NCBI RefSeq assembly: GCF_003696265.1
Contig: NZ_RFFH01000001.1
Coordinates: forward strand, 868,001 to 932,000
Reading direction: 5' to 3'
DNA from: Nocardia stercoris
GTDB lineage: Bacteria; Actinomycetota; Actinomycetes; Mycobacteriales; Mycobacteriaceae
Length of the DNA: 64,000 bases
Below are positions 7,698 through 15,805 of the stretch, piece by piece. The position numbers and the translations under genes were made by a program. The first letter of the stretch is position 1, and every line of letters starts with the position of its first letter. The notes beneath the pieces are model-generated. The model made no database searches, was not told the origin of the DNA, and saw nothing but the letters and a program-made list of their open reading frames with translations.

Positions 7698-9256
7698 GTT
7701 CCGCCGCACCGGTCCCCGGCCGGTTCACCTTCGTCCTGCACTCGCATCTGCCCTGGCTGGCCCACCACGGGCGCTGGCCGGTCGGCGAGGAGTGGCTGTA
7801 TCAATCCTGGGCGGCGTCCTATCTGCCGGTGGCCGAGGTGCTGCGGACACTGGCCGCCGAGGGCCGCACCGATCTGCTCAGCCTCGGCATCACGCCGGTG
7901 CTGGCCGCGCAGCTCGACGATCCGCACTGCCTGTCCGGCATGCACCACTGGCTGGGCAACTGGCAGTTGCGGGCCGACGAGGCCGCCGCGAGCGGCAATG
8001 TGGCGCTGGGCCGGCACGAGCACCGGCTGGCCGCACACGCGCTCGCCGACTTCGAGCAGCGTTGGCGGCACGGCGGTTCGCCGGTGTGGCGGGAACTGAT
8101 CGACGGGGGCGCGATCGAGCTGCTGGGCGGCCCGCTGGCGCATCCGTTCCAGCCGCTGCTGGACCCACGGCTGCGCGAGTACCAGCTGCGCGAGGGTCTG
8201 GCCGACGCTCAGCACCGGTGGGGGCACACCCCGGCCGGGATCTGGGCGCCCGAATGCGGTTTCACGCCCGGGATGGAAACCGGTTACGCCGCCGCCGGTG
8301 TGACGCATTTCATGGTCGACGGTCCCGCGCTGCGCGGTGACACCACGCTCGGTCGTCCGGTGTGGGATTCGGATGTGGTGGCCTTCGGCCGCGATCTGCA
8401 CGTCAGCTACCGGGTCTGGTCGCCGAAGTCGGGTTACCCGGGCCAGGGCGCGTACCGCGACTTCCACCACTACGACCACGCCACCGGCCTCAAGCCGTCC
8501 CGGGTGACCGGCAAGAACGTCGCCGGACCCGACAAGGCGCCCTACGATCCCGAGCTCGCCGCGGCCGCGGTGCGCCGGGACGTCGCCGACTTCGTGGCGA
8601 CGGTCCGGCAGCGCCTGATCGACGAGCACGACCGCACCGGCCGTCCCGCGTTGGTGGTGGCGGCCTTCGACACCGAACTGTTCGGGCACTGGTGGCACGA
8701 GGGTCCGCAGTGGCTGGAACAGGTACTGCGCGAACTGCCGAAAGCGGGCATAACGGTCGGTACACTCGAGGGCGCGCGGGCCGACGGTTACGTCGGTGAG
8801 CCGGTGGAACTGGCCGACTCCTCCTGGGGTTCGGGCAAGGACTGGCGGGTGTGGGCAGGCGACCAGGTTCAGGATCTGGTCACCCTGAACGCCGAGGTCG
8901 TGCAGCTGGCGCTGGACACCTTGGACAAGCTGCCGCGCGGTGGCGAGCGCGACCGGGCTGCCGATCAGCTGCTGCGGGAAGCGGTGCTGACGGTGTCGAG
9001 CGACTGGGCTTTCATGGTCAGCAAGGACTCGGCGGCGGGTTATGCCCGCGATCGGGCTCACCAGCACGCACATGCCGTACGAGAGATCGCTGCGGCTCTG
9101 GGCACCGGATCTGTGGCCAAGGCACGGGAGTTGGCGGCAGGATGGTGTCTGGCCGACGGTCTGTTCCCCGCACTGGATGCGCGGCGCCTTCGGCGGTGCC
9201 GAGACGAGCACACCTCGACTGTGCCGACCGGGCACACCTCGGCGGTGCCGAGTTAG
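7694..9256 (+). CDS. GH57 glucan branching enzyme (Rv3031-like)
   Basis: 520 residues from a GTG overlapping the methyltransferase stop. GH57 signatures are clear: the N-terminal LHSHLPW (15-21), the catalytic nucleophile in WAPECGF (Glu187) and the general-acid region AAFDTELFGHWW (Asp326), followed by the helical C-terminal domain. It makes alpha-1,6 branches in alpha-1,4-glucans. In mycobacteria this branching enzyme is assigned to MGLP/glucan synthesis with Rv3030 and Rv3032. The extreme C-terminus carries a small imperfect repeat (HTSTVPTGHTSAVPS) of no known role. Confidence 0.94.
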   Translation: MSSAAPVPGRFTFVLHSHLPWLAHHGRWPVGEEWLYQSWAASYLPVAEVLRTLAAEGRTDLLSLGITPVLAAQLDDPHCLSGMHHWLGNWQLRADEAAASGNVALGRHEHRLAAHALADFEQRWRHGGSPVWRELIDGGAIELLGGPLAHPFQPLLDPRLREYQLREGLADAQHRWGHTPAGIWAPECGFTPGMETGYAAAGVTHFMVDGPALRGDTTLGRPVWDSDVVAFGRDLHVSYRVWSPKSGYPGQGAYRDFHHYDHATGLKPSRVTGKNVAGPDKAPYDPELAAAAVRRDVADFVATVRQRLIDEHDRTGRPALVVAAFDTELFGHWWHEGPQWLEQVLRELPKAGITVGTLEGARADGYVGEPVELADSSWGSGKDWRVWAGDQVQDLVTLNAEVVQLALDTLDKLPRGGERDRAADQLLREAVLTVSSDWAFMVSKDSAAGYARDRAHQHAHAVREIAAALGTGSVAKARELAAGWCLADGLFPALDARRLRRCRDEHTSTVPTGHTSAVPS

Positions 9257-9288
9257 CACAATGGTCACCCTCCGCTAGAAGGACCCGG

Positions 9289-10554
9289 ATGAAGATCTTG
9301 TTGGTGTCGTGGGAGTACCCACCGGTCGTGGTCGGCGGGCTCGGCCGCCACGTCCATCACCTGGCCGTCGAACTGGCCGCGGCCGGGAACGAGGTCGTGG
9401 TGCTGGCCCGGCGTCCCATGGGTACCGATGCCACGACCCACCCCACCGAATCCTGGATCGCCGACGGCGTGCTGGTCGTCGCGGTCGCGGAGGATTCCCC
9501 GGCCTTCGACTTCGGCGAGGACATGCTCGCCTGGACGCTCGCCATGGGCCACGCGATGGTCCGCGCCGGGATCGCGCTCAGCAAGCCGGGCATCGCCGAC
9601 GGCTGGACCCCCGACGTGGTGCACGCGCACGACTGGCTGGTCGCGCATCCGGCGATCGCGCTCGCCGAGTTCTACGACGTCCCGCTGGTGTCGACCATCC
9701 ACGCCACCGAGGCCGGCCGGCACAGCGGCTGGGTGTCGGGCCGGGTCAACAAGCAGGTGCATTCGGTCGAGTGGTGGCTCGCGCGCGAATCCGACGCGCT
9801 GATCGCGTGCTCGGCGTCCATGCAGGACGAGATCGAGCGGCTCTACGGCCCGGAACTGCCGCCGGTGACGGTGATCCGCAACGGAATCGACGTGGGCGCG
9901 TGGACCTTTCGCGAGCGCGCGCCGCGTCCGGGCCCGCCGCGGCTGCTGTACGTGGGCCGGCTCGAATACGAGAAGGGTGTGCAGGACGCGATCGCCGCGC
10001 TGCCCCGGATCCGCCGCGTGCATCCCGGCACCACCTTGACCATCGCCGGTGTCGGCACCCAGTTCGAATGGCTGCGCGAGCGGGCCCGGGTGCACCGGGT
10101 CGCGCGCGCGGTGAATTTCGTGGGCCGGCTCGACCACGCCGAGCTGCTGGGCTGGTTGCACGGCGCCGACGCGATCGTGCTGCCCAGCCGCTACGAGCCG
10201 TTCGGGATCGTCGCGCTCGAAGCCGCCGCGGCCGGAACGCCGCTGGTCACGTCCACGGCCGGCGGTCTGGGTGAGCTGGTCGTCGACGGTGTCACCGGCG
10301 CCTCGTTCGAGCCGGCCGACGTGAACGGTCTGGTCGACGCGGTGCGGGCCGTCCTGGACGACGCGGCCGCTGCCCAGGACCGGGCGTGGGCCGCGCGGGA
10401 ACGTCTGACCGCCGACTTCGCCTGGGACGTGGTGGCCGCCGAGACGACCCTGGTCTACCAGCAGGCCAAGCGCCGCGTCCGCACCCCGCTGGGCCGACCG
10501 CAGATCGTGGAACGGCCACTGCCGGAACGGGATCCGAACAATCCGGTCGGCTGA
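9289..10554 (+). CDS. GT4 alpha-1,4-glucosyltransferase (Rv3032-like)
   Basis: 421 residues; an AGAAGGA box sits 6 bases before the ATG. The fold is GT-B: the N-terminal acceptor loop PPVVVGGLGRH (11-21) and the C-terminal nucleotide-sugar site with the E-x7-E motif in SRYEPFGIVALEA (Glu303/Glu311). Known biology: Rv3032 elongates the alpha-1,4-glucan backbone of MGLP and cytosolic glycogen using ADP- or UDP-glucose. Third gene of the methyltransferase/GH57/GT4 operon, with a 32-base gap. The products should act in the cytoplasm on lipid-binding polymethylated polysaccharide. Confidence 0.93.
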   Translation: MKILLVSWEYPPVVVGGLGRHVHHLAVELAAAGNEVVVLARRPMGTDATTHPTESWIADGVLVVAVAEDSPAFDFGEDMLAWTLAMGHAMVRAGIALSKPGIADGWTPDVVHAHDWLVAHPAIALAEFYDVPLVSTIHATEAGRHSGWVSGRVNKQVHSVEWWLARESDALIACSASMQDEIERLYGPELPPVTVIRNGIDVGAWTFRERAPRPGPPRLLYVGRLEYEKGVQDAIAALPRIRRVHPGTTLTIAGVGTQFEWLRERARVHRVARAVNFVGRLDHAELLGWLHGADAIVLPSRYEPFGIVALEAAAAGTPLVTSTAGGLGELVVDGVTGASFEPADVNGLVDAVRAVLDDAAAAQDRAWAARERLTADFAWDVVAAETTLVYQQAKRRVRTPLGRPQIVERPLPERDPNNPVG

Positions 10555-10673
10555 TTCCGCGCGCTCTGCCCGATCGGGTTGTGGTGGTGCCGATTTCGCG
10601 CACCGCCTCCCCGCCGCTGTTACCGTCGTTACGAATGTTCCAGCGGTGGTGACCAGCACGGGAGGGGTTTGCG

Positions 10674-11471
10674 GTGGAGAAGCTGCAGTGCGACTGGTGT
10701 GGTGTGCAGACGCCGCCCGGCACGGGCCGGACCTGTCCGAGTTGCGGTGCGCCCCTGGACGAGGCCAACCGGGTCAGCGATTCCGGCTGGCGCGAGGCGC
10801 CCCGGCTGCGCGACATGACCGAGTTCCGCTTCTCGGCGAGCACCTGCCAGGTCGAAGGGGAACTGGTGCCGGTCGCCGAGATCGCGCTCGGCCAGGGTGA
10901 TCAGGTCTACTTCGAACATCACGTGATGTTGTGGAAGGACGAGGGCGTCCCCATCTTCGCGCTGAATACCGGTGGCGGACTGAAGCGTTCGCTGGCCGGC
11001 ATGCCGTTCGTGGTCACGGTCGCGCAGGGTCCGGGCCGGGTCGCGTTCTCCCGGGACTCGCCGGGGGAGCTGGTGGTGCTGCCCATGCATCCGGGCATGG
11101 AACTCGATGTGCGCGAGCACGCGTTCCTGCTGGCCTCGGGCAGCATCAACTATTCGTTCGTGCGGATCAAGGGCCTGGCGAACGTGCTGCACGGCGGCAA
11201 CGGAATGTACATGGACCGCTTCATCACCGCGGGCTATCCGGGCCTGCTGATGCTGCACGGGTACGGCAACGTGTTCGAGCGGGTGCTGCGGCCGGGGGAG
11301 AAGATCCTGGTCGAGCCGGGTGGCTTCCTGTACAAGGATTCGACGGTCACCATGGAGGCGAAGCCGCAGAACATCAAGGTGGGCCTGTTCGGCCGGATGT
11401 ATCTGGCCGAGATGACCGGGCCGGGCCGGGTCGGGATCCAGTCCATGTACGTCCACCACCACTCGGGGTAG
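10674..11471 (+). CDS. AIM24-like protein with N-terminal zinc ribbon, paralogue 1
   Basis: 265 residues from a GTG preceded by GGGAGGGG. The first 25 residues form a CxxC...CxxC zinc ribbon (Cys6, 9, 21, 24). The rest is an AIM24/TerD-neighbour-type beta-sandwich with repeated Gly/Pro turns (QGPGRVAFSRDSPGELVVLPM, MLHGYGNVFERVLRPGEKILVEPGGFLY, TGPGRVGIQSMY). The family has no settled function; the eukaryotic namesake is a mitochondrial inner-membrane organiser. The next gene, only 4 bases downstream, encodes a paralogue of the same architecture, so the two products may form a hetero-oligomer. Absent, as far as I recall, from the equivalent M. tuberculosis position. Confidence 0.85.
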   Translation: MEKLQCDWCGVQTPPGTGRTCPSCGAPLDEANRVSDSGWREAPRLRDMTEFRFSASTCQVEGELVPVAEIALGQGDQVYFEHHVMLWKDEGVPIFALNTGGGLKRSLAGMPFVVTVAQGPGRVAFSRDSPGELVVLPMHPGMELDVREHAFLLASGSINYSFVRIKGLANVLHGGNGMYMDRFITAGYPGLLMLHGYGNVFERVLRPGEKILVEPGGFLYKDSTVTMEAKPQNIKVGLFGRMYLAEMTGPGRVGIQSMYVHHHSG

Positions 11472-11475
11472 CGCC

Positions 11476-12372
11476 GTGCAACCGAATCATGGTCCGCAGC
11501 AATACATCTGCCGCTACTGCCGCCAGCCCAGCGACCCCGGCGCGAGCACCTGCCCGCTGTGCGGCGCGCCCGTGGACATCCGGGCCGCGGTGAGCATGTC
11601 GGGCTGGACCCGGCAGCCGCCGGTGCGCGACATGGCACGCATCCAGTTCGGCCAATCCCGCTGTCAGATCGAGGGAACGCTGGTGCCGGCCGCCGATTTC
11701 GCACTGGCACCGGGTGATTGGATCTACTTCTCCCACCATCATCTGCTGTGGGCCGACGAGTCGGCGCGGCTGGACCGGATGAGCCTGGCCGGTGGCTGGC
11801 GCCGCATGATGAGCGGGCTGCCGCTGGTGATGCTGACCGGGCAGGGGCCCGGGCACATCGCGTTGTCCGGCACGCACGCCGGTGATCTGGTGGTGTTGCC
11901 GCTGCAGCACGGTCAGCAGATCTGGGTGCGTGAGCATCGGTTCCTGGCGGCCACCGGGTCGGTCGGCTACGACTGGACCGACAACCGGATCTGGTTCGTC
12001 ACCGGCAGCGGCGACGACCGCAAGACCCACTATCCGCTCGGCATGTTCGGTGACGTGTTCACCGCGCAGCAGGGGCCGGGGCTGCTGCTGTTGCATTCGC
12101 CGGGAAACACTTTCGTGCGCGATCTGGCGCCGGGACAGAGCCTGCTGGTGAAGCCGTCGGCGCTGCTGTACCGCGATCTGTCGGTGACGGCCTATCTGCA
12201 TCTGGAGTATCCGCGGGTGGCGGGGATGTCGTGGTGGCGCAGCTTCAGCTATCGCAGTATCTGGCTGCGGCTGACCGGGCCGGGCCGGGTCGCGGTGCAG
12301 TCGGTGTACGAGCCGGAGGAGGAGTCCGAGCGGATCCGATCGCACTCGGGGGCCACGTCCCGGCAGTGGTGA
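11476..12372 (+). CDS. AIM24-like protein with N-terminal zinc ribbon, paralogue 2
   Basis: 298 residues from GTG, four bases after paralogue 1. The zinc ribbon cysteines are 12, 15, 26 and 29. The following segment SGWTRQPPVRDMARIQF aligns with SGWREAPRLRDMTEFRF in paralogue 1, then LVPAADFALAPGDWIYFSHHHLLW with LVPVAEIALGQGDQVYFEHHVMLW. The beta-sandwich end TGPGRVAVQSVYEPEEE matches TGPGRVGIQSMY. It carries about 30 extra residues, mainly in the central loop. The tandem arrangement indicates duplication followed by divergence. Confidence 0.84.
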   Translation: MQPNHGPQQYICRYCRQPSDPGASTCPLCGAPVDIRAAVSMSGWTRQPPVRDMARIQFGQSRCQIEGTLVPAADFALAPGDWIYFSHHHLLWADESARLDRMSLAGGWRRMMSGLPLVMLTGQGPGHIALSGTHAGDLVVLPLQHGQQIWVREHRFLAATGSVGYDWTDNRIWFVTGSGDDRKTHYPLGMFGDVFTAQQGPGLLLLHSPGNTFVRDLAPGQSLLVKPSALLYRDLSVTAYLHLEYPRVAGMSWWRSFSYRSIWLRLTGPGRVAVQSVYEPEEESERIRSHSGATSRQW

Positions 12373-12445
12373 GGTCTACCTACGGGGACGGCCACCGGTC
12401 CGCCGTGGGCGGGCCGATGGCCGTTCGTGTGTGTGCCGGGTAGCT

Positions 12446-12664
12446 TCAGATGAAGCACTGGAACCCGGGACCGCCCGGGGTGAGGCCGGAGATGCCCTCC
12501 AGGATGCACTGCAGGCCGGTGCCGATGCTGGCCGAGCCCACGTAGTTGATCGGAGTCGTCGTCGACGTGGGCGGCTGGGTGGTGGTCGTCTGTGCGGAGG
12601 CTGCGCCCGTCAGGGCACCGCTGACGGTGGCGCCCGCGATCACGGCGATGGCGAAGTGCTTCAT
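12446..12664 (-). CDS. Small secreted Thr/Pro-rich peptide with two cysteines
   Basis: 72 residues from MKHFAIAVIAG; an ATG three codons upstream is the alternative. A Sec signal peptide (hydrophobic 4-20, cleavage likely after ASA at about 23-24) is followed by a Thr/Pro/Gln-rich linker and a short conserved-looking end, LQCILEGISGLTPGGPGFQCFI, with two cysteines that could form a disulfide. No family is recognised. It lies convergent to the AIM24 pair. Its Thr-rich linker after an SAQT sequence resembles the tail of the 42-residue peptide at 34897. Confidence 0.7.
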   Translation of the reverse strand: MKHFAIAVIAGATVSGALTGAASAQTTTTQPPTSTTTPINYVGSASIGTGLQCILEGISGLTPGGPGFQCFI

Positions 12665-12879
12665 GGCCCGCATAATATGACACAAACGCGTTTCTAATGT
12701 CCGTTTCCTGAGAATGGCAGTCGAAACACCTGGTAGGAACCGGTTACCCGGCGGTTCGGCGAACAGCGAGCGGCCGGTCGATGAACGGTCGGCGGCTGCG
12801 TGTGCCCGTTCACCGGACCGGCATCGTGCGGTTACTCCGGTGTCGCCCCGATGCCCACTCACCCTGGCTTCATCAGGAC

Positions 12880-13698
12880 ATGACAACTTCGTCTGTGCTG
12901 ACGGCACCGGCTCGCACTTCGGCCTCGGGGGTGGCCGGGCCACAGTACTCCCTGGTTGTGTCCTCCGATGCGGAGCACCGCATCGCCGCCCAGCGACTGC
13001 GCTACCAAGTCTTCGCCTCGGAGCCCGGTTTCGACATCCCGGTCAACGACGCGGGTCTCGACGCCGACCGATTCGACGACCACTGTGACCACCTGCTCGT
13101 GCGCGACGAGCTGACCGATCAGTTCGTCGGATGCTACCGGATGCTCCCGCCGGACAAGGTGGCAGCCGCCGGTGGGTACTACACCGCCACCGAATTCGAC
13201 CTGTCCGCAATGGATCCCGCCGGCCGGCGGATCGTCGAGATGGGCCGGGCCTGTGTGGTGCCCGATCACCGCAACGGGTCGGTCCTGACCCTGATGTGGG
13301 CCGGCATCCTGCACTACATCCAGCTCACCGGTTACGACTGGGTGATGGGCTGCGTCTCGGTGCCGATGCAGGACACCCCGGCCGATCCGCCCGGCGTGAA
13401 CGTCCGGGGGGTGCGAGACCTGTTGCTGGCCAAGCACGCCGGTGACCCGCGGCGCCGGGTGCGCCCCTACAACCCCGTGGTCGTCGACGGCCGGAGCCTC
13501 GACGAACTGGAAGCGCCGGCGCGCCCGAAGCTGCCGCCGCTGCTGCGCGGCTATCTGCGCCTGGGCGCCGAGATCTGCGGCGAGCCCGCCCACGACCCCG
13601 ACTTCGGGGTCGCCGACTTCGTGGCCCTGCTGGGGCTGGAGACCATCAATACGCGGTATCTCGAGCGGCTGCAGAGTGCCGCGAACACCCTGGGGTGA
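12880..13698 (+). CDS. GNAT-fold acyltransferase (Rv3027c-like, OlsB-type)
   Basis: 272 residues from MTTSSVLTAPARTS. The fold is the acyl-ACP/homoserine-lactone-synthase-like GNAT branch: RIAAQRLRYQVFASEPGFDI, then FDDHCDHLLVRD, VGCYRMLPP, and VEMGRACVVPDHRNGSVLTLMWAGI. This is the layout of OlsB-type N-acyltransferases that put 3-hydroxyacyl chains on ornithine. The downstream PlsC-type gene overlaps its stop, giving an OlsB/OlsA-like pair, as in Rv3027c-Rv3026c. Whether the product is an ornithine lipid or another aminolipid cannot be read from the sequence. Confidence 0.83.
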   Translation: MTTSSVLTAPARTSASGVAGPQYSLVVSSDAEHRIAAQRLRYQVFASEPGFDIPVNDAGLDADRFDDHCDHLLVRDELTDQFVGCYRMLPPDKVAAAGGYYTATEFDLSAMDPAGRRIVEMGRACVVPDHRNGSVLTLMWAGILHYIQLTGYDWVMGCVSVPMQDTPADPPGVNVRGVRDLLLAKHAGDPRRRVRPYNPVVVDGRSLDELEAPARPKLPPLLRGYLRLGAEICGEPAHDPDFGVADFVALLGLETINTRYLERLQSAANTLG

Positions 13699-14651
13699 CC
13701 ATCATGTCCGCTGAATCGTTGTCGTGCCCGCCCGCGGAGGCGGTACACGCGTGGATGCCCACGAGCCCGTGCGAACCTCGCTGTGTCGACCTACCGCCGG
13801 CCGCCGGCTCGCTGCGCGTGGCGAGCCGGGTGCTGCGGCTGGTCGGCCTGCTGGCCGCCTTGCCCGCGGTGACTCTGCTGACCCCGCCGTCGCGCCGGCC
13901 CGCGGCCCAGCGGCGGTATGCCGGAATCGTCATGTGGGCCTGCGGGATCCGGGTCCGGGTGCGCGACGAGCGGTACGGCGGCGCGGCCCGCCCGGCACGG
14001 AACCGCAGGGGCCGCAACGGCTCCGGAGTTCTGGTGGTCGCCTGGCACGTGGGCTGGGCGGACGTGGTGGCTCTGACCGCGGCCGTGGACCCGATCGGCT
14101 TCGTGGCTCGCGCGGATCTGGTCGACTGGCCCTACGTGGGCCGGCTGGCGCGGCTGATGCGGGTGATCCCGATCCACCGTGAGCGGCTGCGCCAGCTGCC
14201 CGAGATCGTCGACACCATGACCGAGCGGCTCGCCGCCGGTGAGCTGGTGGGCATGTTCCCGGAGGGGACCACCTGGTGCGGGCGGGCGCGCGGCCGGTTC
14301 CGCCCGGCGCTGTTCCAGGCGGCGATCGATGCCGGCGTCGCGGTGCAGCCGGTTCGGTTGCGCTACCTGAACTCCGACGGGACCCCGAGCACCGCCGCCG
14401 GCTTCGTCGGTGTGGACGGACTGCTGGATTCGGTGCGACGGGTGTTGCGGGCCAAGGGAGTGGTCGCGGAGTTGGTGCTGTTGCCGGTCGAAGCGCCGGG
14501 CACCGATCGCTTCGAGCTGGCCGCCCGCTGCGAGCGCGCGCTGCGTGGTCCCGAACCGCTGCGGATCGACGAACACGCCACGGCGGTCGGCACCGGCGCA
14601 ACCAGGACGATCGTGCCGAATCCGGTACCGCTGCACAGCGTTCCGGCCTGA
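13695..14651 (+). CDS. PlsC-type acyltransferase (Rv3026c-like)
   Basis: 318 residues from a GTG overlapping the previous stop (GTGA); an ATG three codons in is also possible. Motif I HxxxxD reads HVGWAD (His118, Asp123) and motif III reads FPEGTT (188-193), both diagnostic of glycerolipid O-acyltransferases. A hydrophobic stretch at about 46-63 probably anchors it to the inner membrane. It should add the second acyl chain to the product of the coupled GNAT enzyme. A strong terminator follows. Confidence 0.88.
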   Translation: MTIMSAESLSCPPAEAVHAWMPTSPCEPRCVDLPPAAGSLRVASRVLRLVGLLAALPAVTLLTPPSRRPAAQRRYAGIVMWACGIRVRVRDERYGGAARPARNRRGRNGSGVLVVAWHVGWADVVALTAAVDPIGFVARADLVDWPYVGRLARLMRVIPIHRERLRQLPEIVDTMTERLAAGELVGMFPEGTTWCGRARGRFRPALFQAAIDAGVAVQPVRLRYLNSDGTPSTAAGFVGVDGLLDSVRRVLRAKGVVAELVLLPVEAPGTDRFELAARCERALRGPEPLRIDEHATAVGTGATRTIVPNPVPLHSVPA

Positions 14652-14671
14652 TCGACCTGGGACGACGGAAG

Positions 14672-14715
14672 AAATTTTGCGGCGCATCGGCGAGTCGCCG
14701 GTGCGCCGCAATTTT
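14672..14715 (+). terminator. Hairpin terminator after the acyltransferase pair
   Basis: A long stem pairs GCGGCGCAtCGGCGA with TCGCCGgTGCGCCGC, flanked by AAATTTT on the left and AATTTTC on the right. It lies 20 bases after the acyltransferase stop and just before the hicAB operator. Confidence 0.8.
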
Positions 14716-14726
14716 CGGCCATCATC

Positions 14727-14772
14727 CAGTCTAGTTACCGCTGGATTTCTAATTCCAGCTGGTTCTAGACTG
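14727..14772. promoter_or_regulatory. Two-tier dyad operator of the hicAB-like module
   Basis: Two perfect inverted repeats share one centre at 14749.5: outer arms CAGTCTAG / CTAGACTG and inner arms GCTGGA / TCCAGC. The 46-bp dyad lies 23 bases before the hicA start, where a promoter would be. HicB antitoxins are dimeric or tetrameric DNA binders that repress their own operon, so autoregulation by the adjacent HicB-like protein is the simplest reading. Confidence 0.72.
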
Positions 14773-14795
14773 TGCTCATGGTGCGGAGGGTGGAT

Positions 14796-14996
14796 ATGGT
14801 GGACAAGATTGCGGGGGCAGCCGAGCGCGCGGGGCTGCTCTGGGAGATGTTGCGTCAGGGTGGAAACCACACGCTGTACAGGCTCGATGGGGTGACAGTG
14901 CCGATCGCCCGGCACAACGACCTCGACGAGTACTACGCGGTGCGGGTCTACAAGCAGTGCGAGGCGAAACTCGGAAAGGGCTGGTGGCGAGCGTGA
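14796..14996 (+). CDS. hicA: HicA-like toxin
   Basis: 66 residues from an ATG with GGAGGG 5 bases upstream. The dsRBD-like HicA core is visible: a helix (AAERAGLLWEMLRQGG), the catalytic-His motif GGNHTLYRL (His28) and VTVPIARHNDL, matching the GSHHxY...IPxHxEL pattern of HicA mRNA interferases. The stop overlaps the GTG of the partner gene. The C-terminus (CEAKLGKGWWRA) departs from typical HicA. The assignment rests on the motif and on the linked HicB-like gene. Confidence 0.78.
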   Translation: MVDKIAGAAERAGLLWEMLRQGGNHTLYRLDGVTVPIARHNDLDEYYAVRVYKQCEAKLGKGWWRA

Positions 14997-15664
14997 TTTA
15001 CCATGCCGAGGTGAAGCGAGGCAATCGCTTCTGGCTGGTCCACATCCCCGAGTTGAACCAGTGGACGCAGGCTCGCAACCTGCGGGAGGTCGACGCCATG
15101 GTGCGCGACCTGGTGGCCATGCTGCTCGGCATTCCGGATGATTCGTTCGAAGTAGAGATGTCGGTAGAGCTGCCGGCCGAGGCGCAGGAGCACTGGGCCC
15201 GGTCCCGGCAGCTGCACGAGCTGGCCGACGCGCTGCGCAACGCGGCCGCCGAGGAGGCTCGCCGCGCCGCCCAGCAGCTGTCCGCCGTCGGCCTGACCCT
15301 GCGCGATATCGGTCAGTCCCTGGAGATCTCGTTCCAGCGGGCCGGTCAGCTCACCGCCGGGGCAGCCGAGGTGCGCCCGGAGGACACGTCCTCGCGTCGC
15401 CTGGCCGAGAAGCTGGCGGGGGTCTACGAAGCCGAGGAACCGGCGGATTCGGTTGCGGCGGACGAGTTCCTGCTCGCCGCGGCGGCGCATCTGCTGCAGC
15501 TGGCCGTCGATCCCGGCCGCTCGGCGGACACCCCGATCGACGTTGCCCGAGTTTCGCCGCCCATCGAGGTCACCGAGCTCGTGGCGCGCGTGAAGTCAGC
15601 GGCGGAGCCCGATACCGAGCGTTCGATCGTGGTCCGCCGTTCCGGGGCCGACGCGCAGAGCTGA
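14993..15664 (+). CDS. hicB: HicB-like antitoxin with extended C-terminal region
   Basis: 223 residues from a GTG overlapping the hicA stop. The N-terminal 60 residues have the HicB partial RNase-H fold (AEVKRGNRFWLVHIPEL...QARNLREVDAMVRDLVAMLLGI). A helix-turn-helix follows at about 103-123 (SAVGLTLRDIGQSLEISFQRA). About 100 further residues, Ala/Glu-rich and predicted helical, have no counterpart in ordinary HicB proteins of roughly 130-150 residues. The antitoxin would bind HicA and the dyad at 14727-14772. The role of the extension is unknown. Confidence 0.78.
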   Translation: MIYHAEVKRGNRFWLVHIPELNQWTQARNLREVDAMVRDLVAMLLGIPDDSFEVEMSVELPAEAQEHWARSRQLHELADALRNAAAEEARRAAQQLSAVGLTLRDIGQSLEISFQRAGQLTAGAAEVRPEDTSSRRLAEKLAGVYEAEEPADSVAADEFLLAAAAHLLQLAVDPGRSADTPIDVARVSPPIEVTELVARVKSAAEPDTERSIVVRRSGADAQS

Positions 15665-15676
15665 GGCTTCCTCGTA

Positions 15677-15715
15677 CCGGGTGGGCGGGTTGCCCACTCG
15701 GAGATCATTTTTCGG
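15677..15715 (+). terminator. Rho-independent terminator after hicAB
   Basis: A 10-bp stem, CCGGGTGGGC / GCCCACTCGG with one G-U pair, is followed by ATCATTTTT. It lies 13 bases after the hicB stop. Confidence 0.75.
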
Positions 15716-15805
15716 GCGCGGGTACGTGCCGAATTCATTCCGTCCGGTCGGTTTATTCTGAACTGGAGGTGTCACATTTATGACTGTGTCCGCGATAGTC
15801 GCTGT

